Shown here piece after piece: positions 33,344 to 45,303 of a stretch of 64,000 bases of DNA. How positions within the stretch are numbered: position 1 is the stretch's first letter; every line of letters begins with the position of its first letter. Location of the stretch: positions 49,898,828 to 49,962,827 of the forward strand of contig NC_057920.1 of NCBI RefSeq assembly GCF_018873765.1, in the 5' to 3' direction. The position numbers and the translations under genes are program-made. Source of the stretch: Telopea speciosissima. Lineage: Eukaryota; Streptophyta; Magnoliopsida; Proteales; Proteaceae. The notes under the pieces are model-generated. The model did not search any database. It worked only from the letters and a program-made list of their open reading frames with translations, and was not told where the DNA came from.

Positions 33344-34569
33344 TGAGGGTCCGGTCTCTTTTCCGTTCAGCGCTCGAATGGCACACGGAGGGTTTCTTTA
33401 TGCTCCTTGGTTGGAAGGAGAGAAGGAATGCGTATTCTCAGGGAGTATATGTGAATTTATCAGGGTATGGGGGTCATACAATGACATGAAATGGAGTCGC
33501 CACCTAGGGTTAGGGCCTAGGACCCATTAATGTAGCCCTAGAAGGGCTACGAGACTTCGGCTGGTCTGGTAAGAGATTTGGGGTAAGTGGTCAGGTTACC
33601 AGAGTGGGAAGGTGTTAGGCACCCACCTCACCAGGATAAACCGGTCTTCCTACTAGATATTTGTTTTCAAATATTCTCCCTTTATGAATGTCCTACTCCC
33701 ACATGTATGGCTAAATAATCATGCACCAACTATTTAATTAAATTAAACTATGTTATACTAACTATTGTACACTACACGAGAATACTTGAAAGGACTACAT
33801 AGCACTGGAATTAAAAAGTTAACAGAAGAAATGTATACTTGCACGCTTTAAACGAATGCAATTATGCAAGACGGACAATGTCCCCCAGCTCAGGTGGAGG
33901 CAAAAGACTGGTTTTGTCCCTTTGTCAGACAGAGTAACGGCTTGCGAGTGTCAGATCTTAAGATCTCGGACAGAATAACGGCATTCCAAGGCATTGGAAA
34001 CTAGGGGCTCAAAGGCCGGACAGAGTGGCTATGCCACGGGAGGTTTCCCCAATTTCAAAAAAAAGGGTCAAGGAAGCCAGACTCGGATAGCCCGGGCTTC
34101 GGACAGGGGCACAAGGCTCGCAGGCTTGAAATCAGATTGAGGAAGAGCTCCAAAACAAGTAAAAAAAGAAAAAAATTGGAAAATTGGAGCTGTGGGGGTG
34201 CCCCCTCTCCCACAAAATCCAGATTTGGGTGCCCGTGGGGCCGCAGGGGAGGGCCACAATGCGCACGCGGAGATGTGTAATAGGGCCGCACAGACTTGCG
34301 CACTCGGCTTTATACGACAGGGCCGCTCAGGCCATGGCACCGTGCGGTAGGGCCACGTAGACCATGGTAGGGCCGCACAGTACATGGCAATGCCTTGCGA
34401 GGTTGTGCAGGCTGTTCAGGGCTGTCCGATGGGGTTATCGTATGAAGTACACTCTACGGGGCGAGTGGGGATGTTTTCTGGGCTATACAGTGTTGGTTTC
34501 AGGGGCATTGCCAGTCATCTGCATCTGATTGTCGTCATCACTAGGGGGTGACAAAATTCAGCGTCTATA
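33344..34569 (-). repeat. 5' LTR of Tat C
   Basis: It runs from TGAGGGTCCGG (33344) to CAGCGTCTATA (34569); the expected terminal CA appears to have mutated to TA. It contains GGAGTCGCCACCTAGGG and GGAAGGTGTTAGGCACCCAC, motifs typical of Tat/Ogre LTRs. The next bases, GACCC, are in frame with element D's RT, which fixes the boundary to within a few bases. Confidence 0.7.
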
Positions 34570-35739
34570 GACCCCACCAAGATCAAGGCAATTATGGACA
34601 TGCCACCATCCAAAACCGTAAAAGAAATTAGAGGATTTCTTGGAAGAATCCAACACATCAGTTGGTTCATTTCTTGGCTAATCATGGTGTGTGAACCAAT
34701 CTTCAATCTGCTAAAAAAGAATGAGCGATGTCAGGCTGCATTCGAACAATCAAGGAAATATCTGGCCAATCCACCGGTATTGGCACCCCTGATACATGGC
34801 AAACCTCTATTGTTATACTTGTCCATAACAGACACGGCCATGGGAGCAATATTAGCATAACACCAGGAAGATGGCAAGACAAAGCAGGCTATATACTATT
34901 TAAGCAAGAAGTTTGGGGACTATGAGACAAGATATACCACTGGAGAAAGTCTGCACGGGTCTGATCTAGGCCACGAGGTGGTTGAGGCATTACATGATAG
35001 CTCACCAAGTGTTTCTAATCTCGAGGATGGACCAATCAAGTACCTATTCGAGAAATCTACTTTAATAGGGAGATTAGCATGATGGTCGCTCTTATTGTTA
35101 GGGTTCAATGTCAAGCATGTGACACAAAAGTCAATCAAAGGACGAGCAATCATAGATCATTTATCAGTGCATCCAAACCTTGAAACTAGACCGTTGGAAG
35201 ATGTATTTCCCGATGAGGACATTGCATAATTAAACCAGAAGATGCCGATATGGTCTGGCAATTACTATTTGATGGAGCAACCAATCACAATGGGTTATGG
35301 AGCCGGCATATTATTAATCACTCTCGTGGGAACCCATATGCCCTGGGTGTTTAAGCTAAACTTTGAGTGCACCAACAATATGGCTGAATACGAAGCTTGC
35401 ACCATAGGACTTGAGGCCGCCTTATCAATAGGGCTCAAGAGACTAGAAAGTCTATGGGGATTCTTCCTTGGTCATATGCCAAGTGCAAAGAAAGTGAAAA
35501 ACAAATGAGAAGTTGGTTCCCTATCAAGAATACGTTGAGGTACTGTCCAGAGAATTTGAGGAAATCACTTTCTCTTACATGCCAAGCGATAACAATTGGT
35601 TTGCCAATGCACTAACAATGTTAGCATCCATGGTTGAGATGGAATCTAAAATAATGGTACACCCATTCTCGATTAATCAAAGACATCCACCGACATATGT
35701 CAATCACATCCATGCCTTGACGGTGTATGGAAGGCCATG
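34570..35739 (+). pseudogene. RT end, RNase H and second RNase H of Tat D
   Basis: KEIRGFLGRIQHISWFISWL, FEQSRKYLANPPVLAPLIHG and LLLYLSITDTAMGAILA, followed by a stop at 34858. It then continues YYLSKKFGDYETRYT, IKYLFEKSTLIGRL, KHVTQKSIKGRAIIDHLSVH, a stop near 35228, and the second RNase H: YGAGILLITLVGTHMPW, FECTNNMAEYEACTIGLEAA and, in another frame, YMPSDNNWFANALTMLASM. It is a pseudogene with at least three stops and two frameshifts. Confidence 0.85.
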
Positions 35740-35744
35740 GTATA

Positions 35745-37515
35745 TGTTTGAGTTAAAATAAAACCGCAAGCGTACGGGTCAATCGTAGCTACGGGTCGAA
35801 CACGAGGAGATATACGCCACTCTATTTAACTAACTTAAAAGTAATGCAAAGTGAACCAAATTAAAGTGTTAAATTAAACTAATTAAACTAACGAAAATCA
35901 ATGCATCCTAACTCATAAGCATCTAACAAAATTAAAGGATTAAATCGGCGTCCTAACACATGAGCATCTAACCTATCAAACTAAAGCGAATTGAAAGGAA
36001 TAAAAATACAGCCACACATACTAACCATATAAAAAGAAATAAGGGAATAAAAATGCATCCATAAACCACAACCATATAAAATTAAAATAAAAGAAATAGA
36101 GGGGGAAAAAGAAGAAGATAGAGAGAGATAGAGGAGAGGGAGAATGAGATTGAGAGTTTAGATAGTAAAACCCGGATGTGCTTGCATGAATGTAATTGAA
36201 AAGCTTGAATATTTGCATAAACTTACCATGACCTCCTCTTCTAAATCTTCAAGTCTTGTCATCAACTTAAGAACTTAGACTAGAAGGCTTAAAACCTAAA
36301 CTAGAATTAAGAAATTACAACCCAATTGAAGACTTAAATTGAAATTAAAGTATAAACTAAACCTATTACAACCATTAAATGAAAATCAAAAAGCAAACTA
36401 GAACTTAGAAAAGCCAAAAATCACAACTTAGAAGGAGAAGAAGAAAAGAAATTTTACTAAGTGAATGAACTAAAAATTACACTAAAAACTAAATTAAAAT
36501 TGAACTAGAAACTAACTAAAAACTAACTTCTTATAACCCAGAGGGCAAGGGGTATTTATAGGGGGAAGAGAGGAGAAGAGAGAAGAGGGAAGTGTAGGAG
36601 AAATATTCCCTAAGAAAAAAGAATATTCTCTTCTCCTTCCTCTTTTACAATGCCTTGAATCCTAAGAAAAAAGTTAAAAAATAGAAAGAAGAAGAAGAGA
36701 AGATTGTTTACATAGACCTTCTATTTCTAGAAAAGTAAACTTCCAATTCTAACAAATGCTTCCTTTTCTTTGTAGATATCTTCTCCAAGCAATAAAATCA
36801 AAGCATCTTTGACTTTCAACTTTCCATAGGTGAGAGAATATCTTTCAAAATAAATCTATCCCAAGTAGAATTCTAGAAGTGCCCTTGAGAAATTGGAGGA
36901 GAGAGAGAGTAAGGGTGATGACTAGGATTCCTTCAAGAATAAATAAAATACCCATTATATCCTTCAGAAAACGTGGAGCATGGGGTGCTTACATAGACCT
37001 CACCATTGTGTTCCTTGTGAAAAATCACCCAAAATAGACCCAAATTTCGTCCAATTTGGAGTTGGGGAGCCCAAGATATCTTAAGTTGAAGTTGGACTGT
37101 TCAGAGCCCTCCAAATGGAATCTTTAGGGTACAGGAAATATAACTTCTGGTTATTGCGTTAAGCCTCCTGCAATCCGAACTTCCGCTTCACTTTGTCCCC
37201 ACCTGACTGTCAGTGATTACAAATAAACCCCTACAGACCATTTTCGCGCGTTGTTACGAAAACGACCGTCACTTCTTCGTTTCAACTCGGAATCAAGTGT
37301 CGTTTGAACCGTTACGAAGCTGATTCGATGGGCTACGCATCCATGCCATTAACACTTCTAAATAACTTAAAAACATTTTTTTAGCATCATCTCCTCCATT
37401 TTCACAAGAATTCACCTAAAACCTGAAAAGCACAAGAAAGAACCAAGTAACTCTGTCCAATGTGGTAAAATGTATGCTTTATGCCCTAAGATTTCACACA
37501 TAAATGTGCTCATCA
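35745..37515 (-). mobile_element. Solo LTR, 1.77 kb, perfect target duplication
   Basis: The insert begins TGTTTGAGTTAAAATAAAACC and ends ATGTGCTCATCA, flanked by GTATA on both sides (35740-35744 and 37516-37520). Removing it with one copy of GTATA rejoins D's frame as GRPWYTNEVDFIREGRYP, which proves the boundaries. There are no coding domains and no second LTR, so this is what remains after recombination between two LTRs. On the minus strand it starts TGATGAGCACATTTATG; orientation and family are not certain. AG-rich tracts and an AT-rich middle are all that can be seen inside. Confidence 0.85.
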
Positions 37516-37520
37516 GTATA

Positions 37521-38760
37521 CAAATGAAGTGGATTTTATCAGGGAAGGACGATACCCTAAGGATGCTACAACTAAGGAAAAGCCTTTCTTAAGGAGATAC
37601 GCTACGCAATTCATCCTACTAGAGGACATTCTATACAAGAGATCACATGATTGAGTACAACTATTGTTTGTTGATGAGGAACAGTCAAAGCTAGTCATGG
37701 ATCGAATCCACGAAGACATATGTGGGTCTCACATGAATGCAAGGATGATGGCCAAAAAGATCCTTAGACTAGGGTATTGTTGGAACACTATGGAAGTTGA
37801 CTGTGCACAATATGTAAAGAAATGTCACAAAGTGTTAGATATTCGGCAATCACATACACACACCGCTTTCAGTGTTGCATACTCTGAGTTCTCCTTGGTC
37901 ATTCTCCACTTGGGGCATCGATGTCATTGGCTAGGTGGTCCCTAAAACTTCTAATGGTCATGAGTACATTTTAGTAGCCATTGACTACTTTACCAAGTGG
38001 GTGGAAGCACAATCTTATTCCAAACTAACAGAAGCCAAGGTGACTAAATTCATAAGCAATAAATCATGTGCCGGTACGAAGTATCCCACGAGCTCATATC
38101 AGATCAAGGATCCCACTTCAGAGGAGAGGTGAAGAAACTATGTGGCAAAATGAACATCCAAAGGCATACATCATCACCTTACAGACCTCAAACTAATGGT
38201 GCAGTGGAAGCCACCAACAAGAACATCAAAAGAATAATGCAAAAGATGGCCAATAAGCACAGTGATTGAGCCTTAAGCTGCCCTATGCACTTTAGACATA
38301 CAGGACATCCATCCGAACTTCGACTGGGGTAACACCTTACTCACTGATCTATGGATTGAATGGAAGCAGTCCTTCCAATCGAACTAGAAATACCCTCTCT
38401 TCGGGTCATGATGAATAGTGAAATTCTAGAAGCGGAATGGATTAAGACTAGATTCCAAGAACTAAACCTCATTGACGAGAGAAGAATGCATGCCATGGAC
38501 AACATGAAGAAATACCAACAAAGGATGATACAAACATTCAACAAGAAGGTTGTACCATGTCAACTATCCGTTGGTGATCTGGTGCTTAAGGAGCAATGAG
38601 CACCCATACATGATCCACGAGGCAAGTTCAGGCCCAATTGTAACGGCCCTTACATGATTAAGAAGATACTATCTAGCCAAGCAGTACGAGTGGTGGATCT
38701 AGATGGGATCAAGCTCCCTTATCTTACAAATATGGATTAGCTTAAAAAGTACTATGTCTA
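37521..38760 (+). pseudogene. Integrase of Tat D
   Basis: Zinc domain: DEEQSKLVMDRIHEDICGSH, MNARMMAKKILRLGYCW, VDCAQYVKKCHK (37664-37840). Core: SNGHEYILVAIDYFTKWVEA (37950), then in another frame HELISDQGSHFRGEVKKLCG and SPYRPQTNGAVEATNKNIKR (38090-38230), then YGLEAVLPIELEIPSLRVMM and SVGDLVLK (38350-38590), ending LKKYYV. The D..D..E positions (IDYFTKW, ISDQGSHF, AVEATNK) look intact, but stops and frameshifts at about 37945, 38130, 38268 and 38597 break the protein. Confidence 0.85.
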
Positions 38761-38935
38761 AAGTTTCCTAAACAACGGAACTACGTTCGACCTGATCCCT
38801 TAAAAACTTAAGGGTACGTAGGCATCTTGGTGACATAAACATTAGGACCGATCATATAAAAAAAAATCAAAGTCAACCCAATCAAATTAAAGTTCAATCA
38901 CAAGTTCAGAGTTTGAGCCACAACAATGTTCAAAA

Positions 38936-38971
<36 letters not shown>

Positions 38972-38989
38972 AAAGCACCAATGCAAAAA
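38761..38989 (+). other. 3' untranslated start of Tat D and poly(A) runs
   Basis: The end-of-pol motif region is followed by two long A runs (about 38938-38970 and 38984-38998) separated by CAAAGCACCAATGC. These may be simple sequence or a decayed junction. Confidence 0.5.
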
Positions 38990-40420
38990 AAAAAAAAAAG
39001 AGAGAGAAAAGTACTACTCTTGGCAATCAAAACATCCTAATAACTCAAGTCCTCCACCTTCTTCTGCAACTTTGCAATCCTTGCCTTCAAAACCACTGGG
39101 TCATTTGTATCCTCATCATCATCTTCTTCCACTTCCTTGGAACGCTTGGAACTCGAAGAGCTTGAAGTTTCCTTTCACTCCCATGTCAATCTCCTCCTTG
39201 CAGTCTTTTTCTTTCCTTGGGTCTTCACCCAATTCTCACACTCAACGATCATTCCTCCATCATCAACAGCTCCTACAGTTTTCAATATTGTCTTGGATCG
39301 CCACAGACTAGCTATCCTCCCCACCAATTCTTTGTCTAGCTGCTCCGATGGATGAAAGTTCACCAAGTCTTCAGGTATGTCTTGAGTCAGTCCGTATTAT
39401 CGACGCAGCCAATTAGGCATATAGAAAGAAGTGTGACCAAACCCCATCAGGCGCACGTGGTTACACCCAGAAGATTCAGCACCGATGCATTGACAGGCCA
39501 CATAGAGCACTGCCAACGGATGTCATTAGAAGAAATATGGGATAGAGCACGCTCCCAAGCATCCCAATGGTGACACTCCATCACTACCGAATGGAGAAGA
39601 TAGTGCTTGATTTTGAAGTCTCTTCTCGTCGGCTTCACAAATTGCAGCCTCTCAATAAGCCAAACCTACCATACAAATGAAAATAAGGGTGATTCCAAAC
39701 GCATGGAAAAAAGAGAGAAAGAAAGAAAATTTATAAGGAAGAAGAATACCTGCAACAAGTATGGATTGCCAGCAAAATATTCACTACGAGAAGTATGATT
39801 CCCACTCAAGATATCCAAACCCCTCATCGTTTCCGCCAAGATGGTCAGGACGATATTGCTACCCCATTGGATTTTCTTGACTACCTCCATTAGTACAGGG
39901 GAAGCCCCACGAGCACCAGAATGAAGTAGGAATTGAGTGATTACACAAAACAAGAAAGCTCTCTTCCTACACTCCATGAACCCATGATCACCCCTACGTT
40001 AACCCGCAAAGAGGCGGATAATTGCCAAGACATCGATATGGTGACCATGCGTAAAATTGGGGAAGACGTCCCTTTTCTAATCCAAAGAAGGACATGAAGT
40101 CTTTGGAATAGTCATTCTTTAGGAGGGATGTATCATGGCACCATGACGAGGAGAGAGGAAGCATGCACAAAATTCCTCATAAGTTGGACATACCTTAGCT
40201 GTACCAAAGCAGAACACATGAACCTCTGGGACCCAGTAACGACAAACACCTCAAAGTAAGTCCCATGCAAGCGTCATGTTCTTCATACCCATCAAATGCT
40301 AGAGATGCACTCTTCCCAAGGCTTCACGATCATCCTTCAACATGGAATCCATCCAAGAACTCAACGCCTTATCCATTGATCAAGAACAAAGAAAACAACA
40401 AAATAGGAGGAAAGGGAAAG
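38990..40420 (-). pseudogene. Antisense extra ORF 1, DUF7745-like, decayed
   Basis: On the minus strand the order is: PEVHVFCFGTAKVCPTYEEF (about 40235-40175), FMECRKRAFLFCVITQFLLH and IVLTILAETMRGLDILSG, EYFAGNPYLLQ (39980-39755), a probable intron, RRDFKIKHYLLHSVVMECHH and SMWPVNASVLNLLG (39635-39450), VNFHPSEQLDKELVGRIASL (39360-39300), then a Ser/Glu/Asp-rich tail and helix (VVLKARIAKLQKKVE) ending near 39040. The AET..GLD and YFAG.P.LLQ motifs resemble the DUF7745 proteins found next to plant retrotransposons. Tat and Athila elements are known to carry such extra ORFs, some antisense, between pol and the 3' LTR; the place fits. Stops are frequent. The family call is from memory. Confidence 0.5.
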
Positions 40421-41069
40421 AAGAAGCCCCGAGGAAACACCCTAAGAGCAAGGACAAGAGTTTCCACACTCCCTAGGTCCCTTAATAAAGCCCCAAGGAC
40501 GAGCAAAGGCCCAAGAAGGGAAGGGGAATAAAAAAATCTTGCAATTGGGTATTTAAAAAAGGAAACAAACTGGAATTGAAAACACGGAGTCGACAGTGAA
40601 ACTCCCCGAGTCAACAGCGAACCATGTTACCATTGACATCGAAACAATGTCAAGGATTTCACTTCGATGTTGATCCCAAATGGTTCGCTGTTGAGCAGTG
40701 CTCTTCCACTGTCTAAGCCAGTTTGACAGTTAGTCAATGACACTCGACACTCACGATTTTCTCTTAGATGTTGAGGGATATCGATCGACAGCAGTTCGAT
40801 GTCGATACTGTGTTGTTCACAGCTTAAGCAGTCCTTTACATTTTTGGGCAGTTCGTACTACGCCAGTGGGTCCCTGCTGTCCCAACACAATACACCCTAG
40901 GGTCACGATTGACCAACCCACATCACATTCACATCGACATATCTTATTTTGACCTATCCAATCACACATTTGATCAAAAATCATATAATTAGGTCAAATA
41001 AAATTGGATTTAAATCTTTCAAAAAAACAACTACAAGGCTTAAAGGCCCAAAACTGTCTACACCTCTAT
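40421..41069. other. Gap between antisense ORFs, nothing recognised
   Basis: Non-coding, with several near-identical TCGACAG/TCGATGT segments (40590-40820). No gene, RNA or element end was seen. Confidence 0.4.
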
Positions 41070-43140
41070 ACATTTTCAAAAGCAAAAAAGCGGGGACTTA
41101 ACTACTACTCCCTACCATCTTCATCCTCTTCCTCATCCTCATCGTCCTCATCATCATCCATGCCATCCTCTTCATCATCACATCACTCCCGCTCTTTTCT
41201 GGCTCATCCTCAACCCCTACACCTTGATCACCAATGAGATCATCAATCTAAATAGTCGGGGGGTCAGGCACATAAGTCTCTGTAGCCGGGGCATTCCGGG
41301 CAGCAGCTAGGGCCTCATCTCTTTCCTTCTCGAGCCGATTGGCGTTCGCCTCATAACCTAGGATGTCACCCTCCTGCACCACACATCAAGCATCAGCATC
41401 ATCATGCATCTTCTATTATGTACTAACAATGTAGGAAACAACATGACACAACATTCAACTTACCAATTCAAGAATCCTCTCGCTCTGTGATGCAACGAGT
41501 TCCGTTATACTAGCAACCATCCCCAATAGATCATCATATCTATAACCGGGAACCTGCATCAAAATCAATGGTTAGCCCGTTACGTAAGAAGGGAAAAACA
41601 AATCCAAAGCAACATCAATACTCACAAAGTTGAAGCCACATGGAAAGTCAACAACAGAAGAAGGACGAGGGATAGGCACTTCCCTGCCACGATAGACGAA
41701 GGACCACCTCGGCACTGGGAAGAAAGCATCAGGCACCTTGTGGAAACACAAGGGTGCTGAAGATGATCTAGCCCCAGTATCGCCAATAGGGAAAGGCGTC
41801 GCCCTAGGAGCAGACTCAAAAGAGGAAGCCTCACGAGCTGAGGTACCAGCACTAGCAGTGGCAGCACTAGTAGCCTCCCCAGTCTCGTAAGGATCAAAGC
41901 CACTAGGAGCTTGAACATGCAAAGGACAGTTAGTAACCAAGATGCAAACTGGGAGCATAGAAAAGCAAGAAGCAAAAGAAATCGAGACTTACCTGTGGAC
42001 CCGAAGGAGTGAGTCGAATGCATATAAACTCCTTCACCCTATACCCGCGGTAGCATCCCCACGAGCTAGGCTCAACGAAGGGCCATGCATCGACGCCCTT
42101 CATGAACCAGTTCATCTCCTTTTTGGAGAGTCTCTCCGGTTTAAGCACGAAGCGAGGAGGCTTCATGGGAATACAAGGCCTCTCAACATCAGGCCACTGC
42201 CTGTAGGCCTGATCCCCCAGATACTATGCATACCTAGATGACCCGGTAAAGACCATGCGTTGTGGCACGAGCCTCCTTGCAGCCTCCAGTCGAGCTTGCG
42301 CACCCAATTCGAGAGACTCGAACGGCTACCTCACAACCTGTCAACACAGATACATCAAAGACAGAATCACAATCAAAACTAAGTCAAGCATGAAGCAACA
42401 ACACAGGTAAACAAAAAACAAGTCTTTACCTCCTGTGGGGAGAGCCGATCTAACGTCGCCCTGACTATCGACACGGGAACCTTCCTCTCCTTGGGACGGG
42501 TGTTATCAGGCAAACACATCCCCACCCTAGGAAAGTAGGAATTGTCTCTAAATATCAACCTGGGAGCTCGTACCCCTAGGTGGACATAGCACTAGCACTA
42601 TAATCAGATCAACAGACATTACCACAAGCAATACAAGCAAACATAACTCAAGAAAAAAAAAGAGGAAAGGAATGACGGATTACCTCTGGTACAAACCAAG
42701 TACCGTCGATGCACTGGGTGCACTCCATGGCCAAGGAATCCAACGTCCTCAACATATGGGCATAGCCCGCTCCAACCTAGTTGAAGATCTTCACCTTCGA
42801 CAGGTCCCTGAGGTACCACACCATGGAGATGTGAATCCTCATACCGCTGGTACTAAACAAGGTGTTTCCCAAGAGATAGAAGATGAAACATCTTGCCTAC
42901 TGATCCAACTCCTCACGGCTGGAAGAATCGATCACCGTCTTCTTGTCCCACTCATGAAGGAACCACTGCACCGCCACATGCGAATCAGGAGGAAGAGACC
43001 CAAGAAGCCTCGTCAACTACTGATCCTTGTACACCTAGCGAGAGAGAGAGAGAGAGAGAGAGTTGCAGAACGGTATTTGGAACTCACCTCTACAGATGCC
43101 TTTGGGCACAGAAGCCCTTCTCCTCTTCGTTGATGTGAAG
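41070..43140 (-). pseudogene. Antisense extra ORF 2, plant-mobile-domain-like, multi-exon
   Basis: Minus-strand pieces in order: LLGSLPPDSHVAVQWFLHEW and DKKTVIDSS (43010-42910), FIFYLLGNTLFSTSGMRIHI, WYLRDLSKVKIFN, MLRTLDSLAMECTQCIDGTW (42895-42690); then GVRAPRLIFRDNSYFPRVGM and VSIVRATLDRLSPQE (42580-42430); then PCIPMKPPRFVLKPERLSKK, EMNWFMKGVDAWPFVEPSSW (42185-42000); then an Ala/Ser-rich exon (41910-41625), YDDLLGMVASITELVASQSE (41560-41465), and an acidic tail (41240-41100). Likely splice sites separate the blocks. The ARxFLLYLLG..LF and WYLRDL pattern resembles plant mobile domain proteins. In-frame stops (two near 42900 and 42780) mark a pseudogene. It probably travelled with Tat D. 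Confidence 0.5.
43040..43063. repeat. AG microsatellite
   Basis: About twelve AG units (CT on the minus strand) at the edge of a likely intron of antisense ORF 2. Confidence 0.8.
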
Positions 43141-43379
43141 CCCCTTTTCCTCTCCTACTTGCACTTTCTATTGGGTTTTCCCCAAAATTAATGGTTTTTC
43201 ATGTGTTTCAATTTATTTTATAAACCGTCAAACCATGTCTAAGGCTACGTTTGGTAAATATCTGAACAGGGTTCAGAATTGTTTTTTCGTTCTTTAAGAA
43301 CAAAAAAACATGAATTTCTGTTTGGCTTGACGGTTCATTTTTCTGTTCTTTTAGAACGAACCGGAGGAATATTTGATGT

Positions 43380-45150
43380 AAAGAACAAGAACGACAAAGT
43401 ATCACGATTCACAATCAAAACTCGTGAGCAACTGGGCTTCAAGACAAACTTGCGAGACAGATCTGGGGAAGAGAAGGGAAGAGAAGTAGCAGGCAAAGCT
43501 CTCTTGCGACAAACCCATTTTTCTGTTCGTTTTCCTCTCGTTCATTGCTCCCCAAAGGTCGCCTACAACTCTCATCTCAACAATGATCGTCTGTGATCTC
43601 TTCTCTACTGCCTGCTACCATACGGCTCCTAGCCCCTCTCGCTTGCCTATGCGATTGGATTTGAAAGATTGAACTAGCCCAGGTGAACCCTCATTCGTGT
43701 TCTTCTTTTGTACTTCTCATTTTTTTTTTACAGATTTCAAGTAGCAATAGCAAACTAGGGATTGGAGGACCCCATTCGGGCGTGTTCAAATTTGAGCCTC
43801 ATCCTCCCTCGCGAAGCTCGCCATCAACAAAAACAATTTTAGAAACCTAACACCTCTCATCGCATGGCATCTCTAACCTCTCCCAGTCTCCCTCACACTC
43901 AATGGCATGCCGCGAGCCAGCAACCTACAGCCCCGGCCACCAGAAACCTGCAGCGGTCAAAGGACTCCTACACAAATTGGATTTCTCTTGCTTCATAATT
44001 TGCTTGTTTGTATTTGGGATTTTATTTTTCTCCTTTCGGAAGCAACCAAAAAACTATGATTTCTGCTTTATCTTGATTCTTGACTCCTCTATTGGATTAT
44101 TTCTTGGGCGTCTTCTCTAGCTGCTAAAAATTCTTGTTTTATTTTTTATTTTTAAGAAGTTCTAGATAGATGACCCAATGATTCTGCAATTCATACGTAT
44201 TTTTTATTGCATTTATGTGAGTTATGTAGCTTTTATATTTTGTTGGTTGCAAGATTTATCGTCTATTCTTCTTCTATTTTTTTTTATTTTTGCTGCTCCC
44301 TTTCTCGGTTAGTTTTACTTCAGTTTATTTTTTTCCCCCAATGGGTTACTTTGGAATTATGTTTCCATATTTATACTAAAGAGACATATGTTGATCTTGA
44401 GCCTGATCAACCTAACCCTATATGAAGGAGAAGTATGATACATTTGTGTTTGTTTTAATGAAAGACATGGATCTTGACCAGGTTCTAAGGAATGGACTGT
44501 TTAACACCCTTTGCAGGTGTCTAGAAATTGTCTGGTGGGAAAAATCATTGATTGATCAAATGATAGGCAGAACAGGAATTGGATACTATGTTGCTTTGCC
44601 TCTACCATCTCTAATGGAAATAAGATATGGTGAAATTGAACACATTAAATTATAGCGTGTGTAATGGAATCCATGGTGGTGATCAATATTATATTTTAGC
44701 TTTTATTGTCATTATCTCTAAGGTCAACAAACCTGAAATACTGTAGCTTATCTTAGAAGACACTCTTCCAACACCTGACCACTAGTTTACTTGTCATTGT
44801 TCCTAAAATTGTTCAGAAATGGGTCTTAATTGAAGTTACAAGTATTCTTAAGAACATTGCCATGACACAGGAATTGGGATTATAGTTGGGCAGGGGAAAG
44901 ATTGGAGAAAGTGTCATCTGAGAGCTTGATGGCTAAGGCTTAATCATTTAGAGGTTCTCAACAGGTTTGGATTCTTTTTTGTTGGATTGATCTCACAGCA
45001 ACATAGCTCATTTCATTAGAACTTTATCCAAGCTACTTGTTGGTAGTGAGTGAGTATTGGTAATTAGTTGTAAGATTATAAAGGTTGTTCAGCAAAAGAA
45101 AAAAGAGCTTAAGCTTTTCTTTGATTTTCTCTACACATCTCTTGTTCTTA
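43380..45150. other. Uncharacterised cargo of transposon copy 1
   Basis: The sequence between the left end module and the transporter fragments. A plus-strand frame at 44422-44655 (KYDTFVFVLMKDMDLDQVLR) has no family I can name and may be chance. CT-rich runs near 43500-43640 resemble a plant 5' leader. The segment GAGGTTCTCAACAGGTTTGG occurs here (44951-44970) and again at 45744-45763. Confidence 0.4.
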
Positions 45151-45303
45151 CTGGATTTCTCATGGTTATAATAATTGTAGAGATTTGTCAATTTCTCTAA
45201 GGCTGCATATGGTGGGAGTGCAGGTGTTGTTCTTATCTTGCTGCTCTGTCTCCCATTAGCAATTGTTTTAAAGGAAGAGATTAATCTCTGGAAGAACAAG
45301 TGA
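45151..45303 (+). pseudogene. Captured Nodulin-like MFS transporter fragment (inner part)
   Basis: The plus strand reads GFLMVIIIVE, then after a frameshift FVNFSKAAYGGSAGVV, LILLLCLPLAIVLKEEINLW and KNK stop. The membrane helix followed by LPLAIVLKEE is characteristic of plant Nodulin-like/NFD4 major-facilitator proteins. Only about 50 codons are present. Confidence 0.7.

Larger units (their letters stand above)
24112..34569 (-). mobile_element. Ty3/gypsy Tat-lineage retrotransposon C, 5' three quarters
   Basis: Minus-strand order: LTR, primer site, 1.2-kb leader, gag, linker, protease, G-patch, RT, RNase H, second (archaeal-type) RNase H, integrase zinc domain. The dual RNase H and the G-patch place it in the Tat/Ogre group. 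The integrase is cut at 24112 by insertion of copia A; the remaining integrase and 3' LTR are not in view. C itself lies inside the RT of element D: D's reading frame starts at GACCCCACCAAGATC just after C's LTR. Confidence 0.85.
34570..38840 (+). mobile_element. Ty3/gypsy Tat-lineage retrotransposon D, pol 3' half
   Basis: Plus-strand RT end, RNase H, second RNase H and integrase, in that order, interrupted by a solo LTR (35745-37515). The frame opens at DPTKIKAIMDMPPSK, equivalent to VDPNKIKAITYIPTPK in Tat C, so D was cut in the RT by insertion of C. Gag, protease and the first half of RT should lie left of the nest, outside the window. After integrase, CGTTCGACCTGATCCC and GGGTACGTAGGCATC (38785-38830) match the 3' untranslated start of Tat elements. 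No 3' LTR was found. Confidence 0.8.

Noticed and set aside
38938..38998. Poly(A) tail of a LINE or processed pseudogene
   Set aside because: The A runs follow Tat D's 3' untranslated motif, and no LINE or retrogene sequence or target duplication was seen beside them.
42672..43133. 153-codon plus-strand frame
   Set aside because: Antisense of the plant-mobile-domain-like gene; its composition follows from the other strand and it resembles no family.
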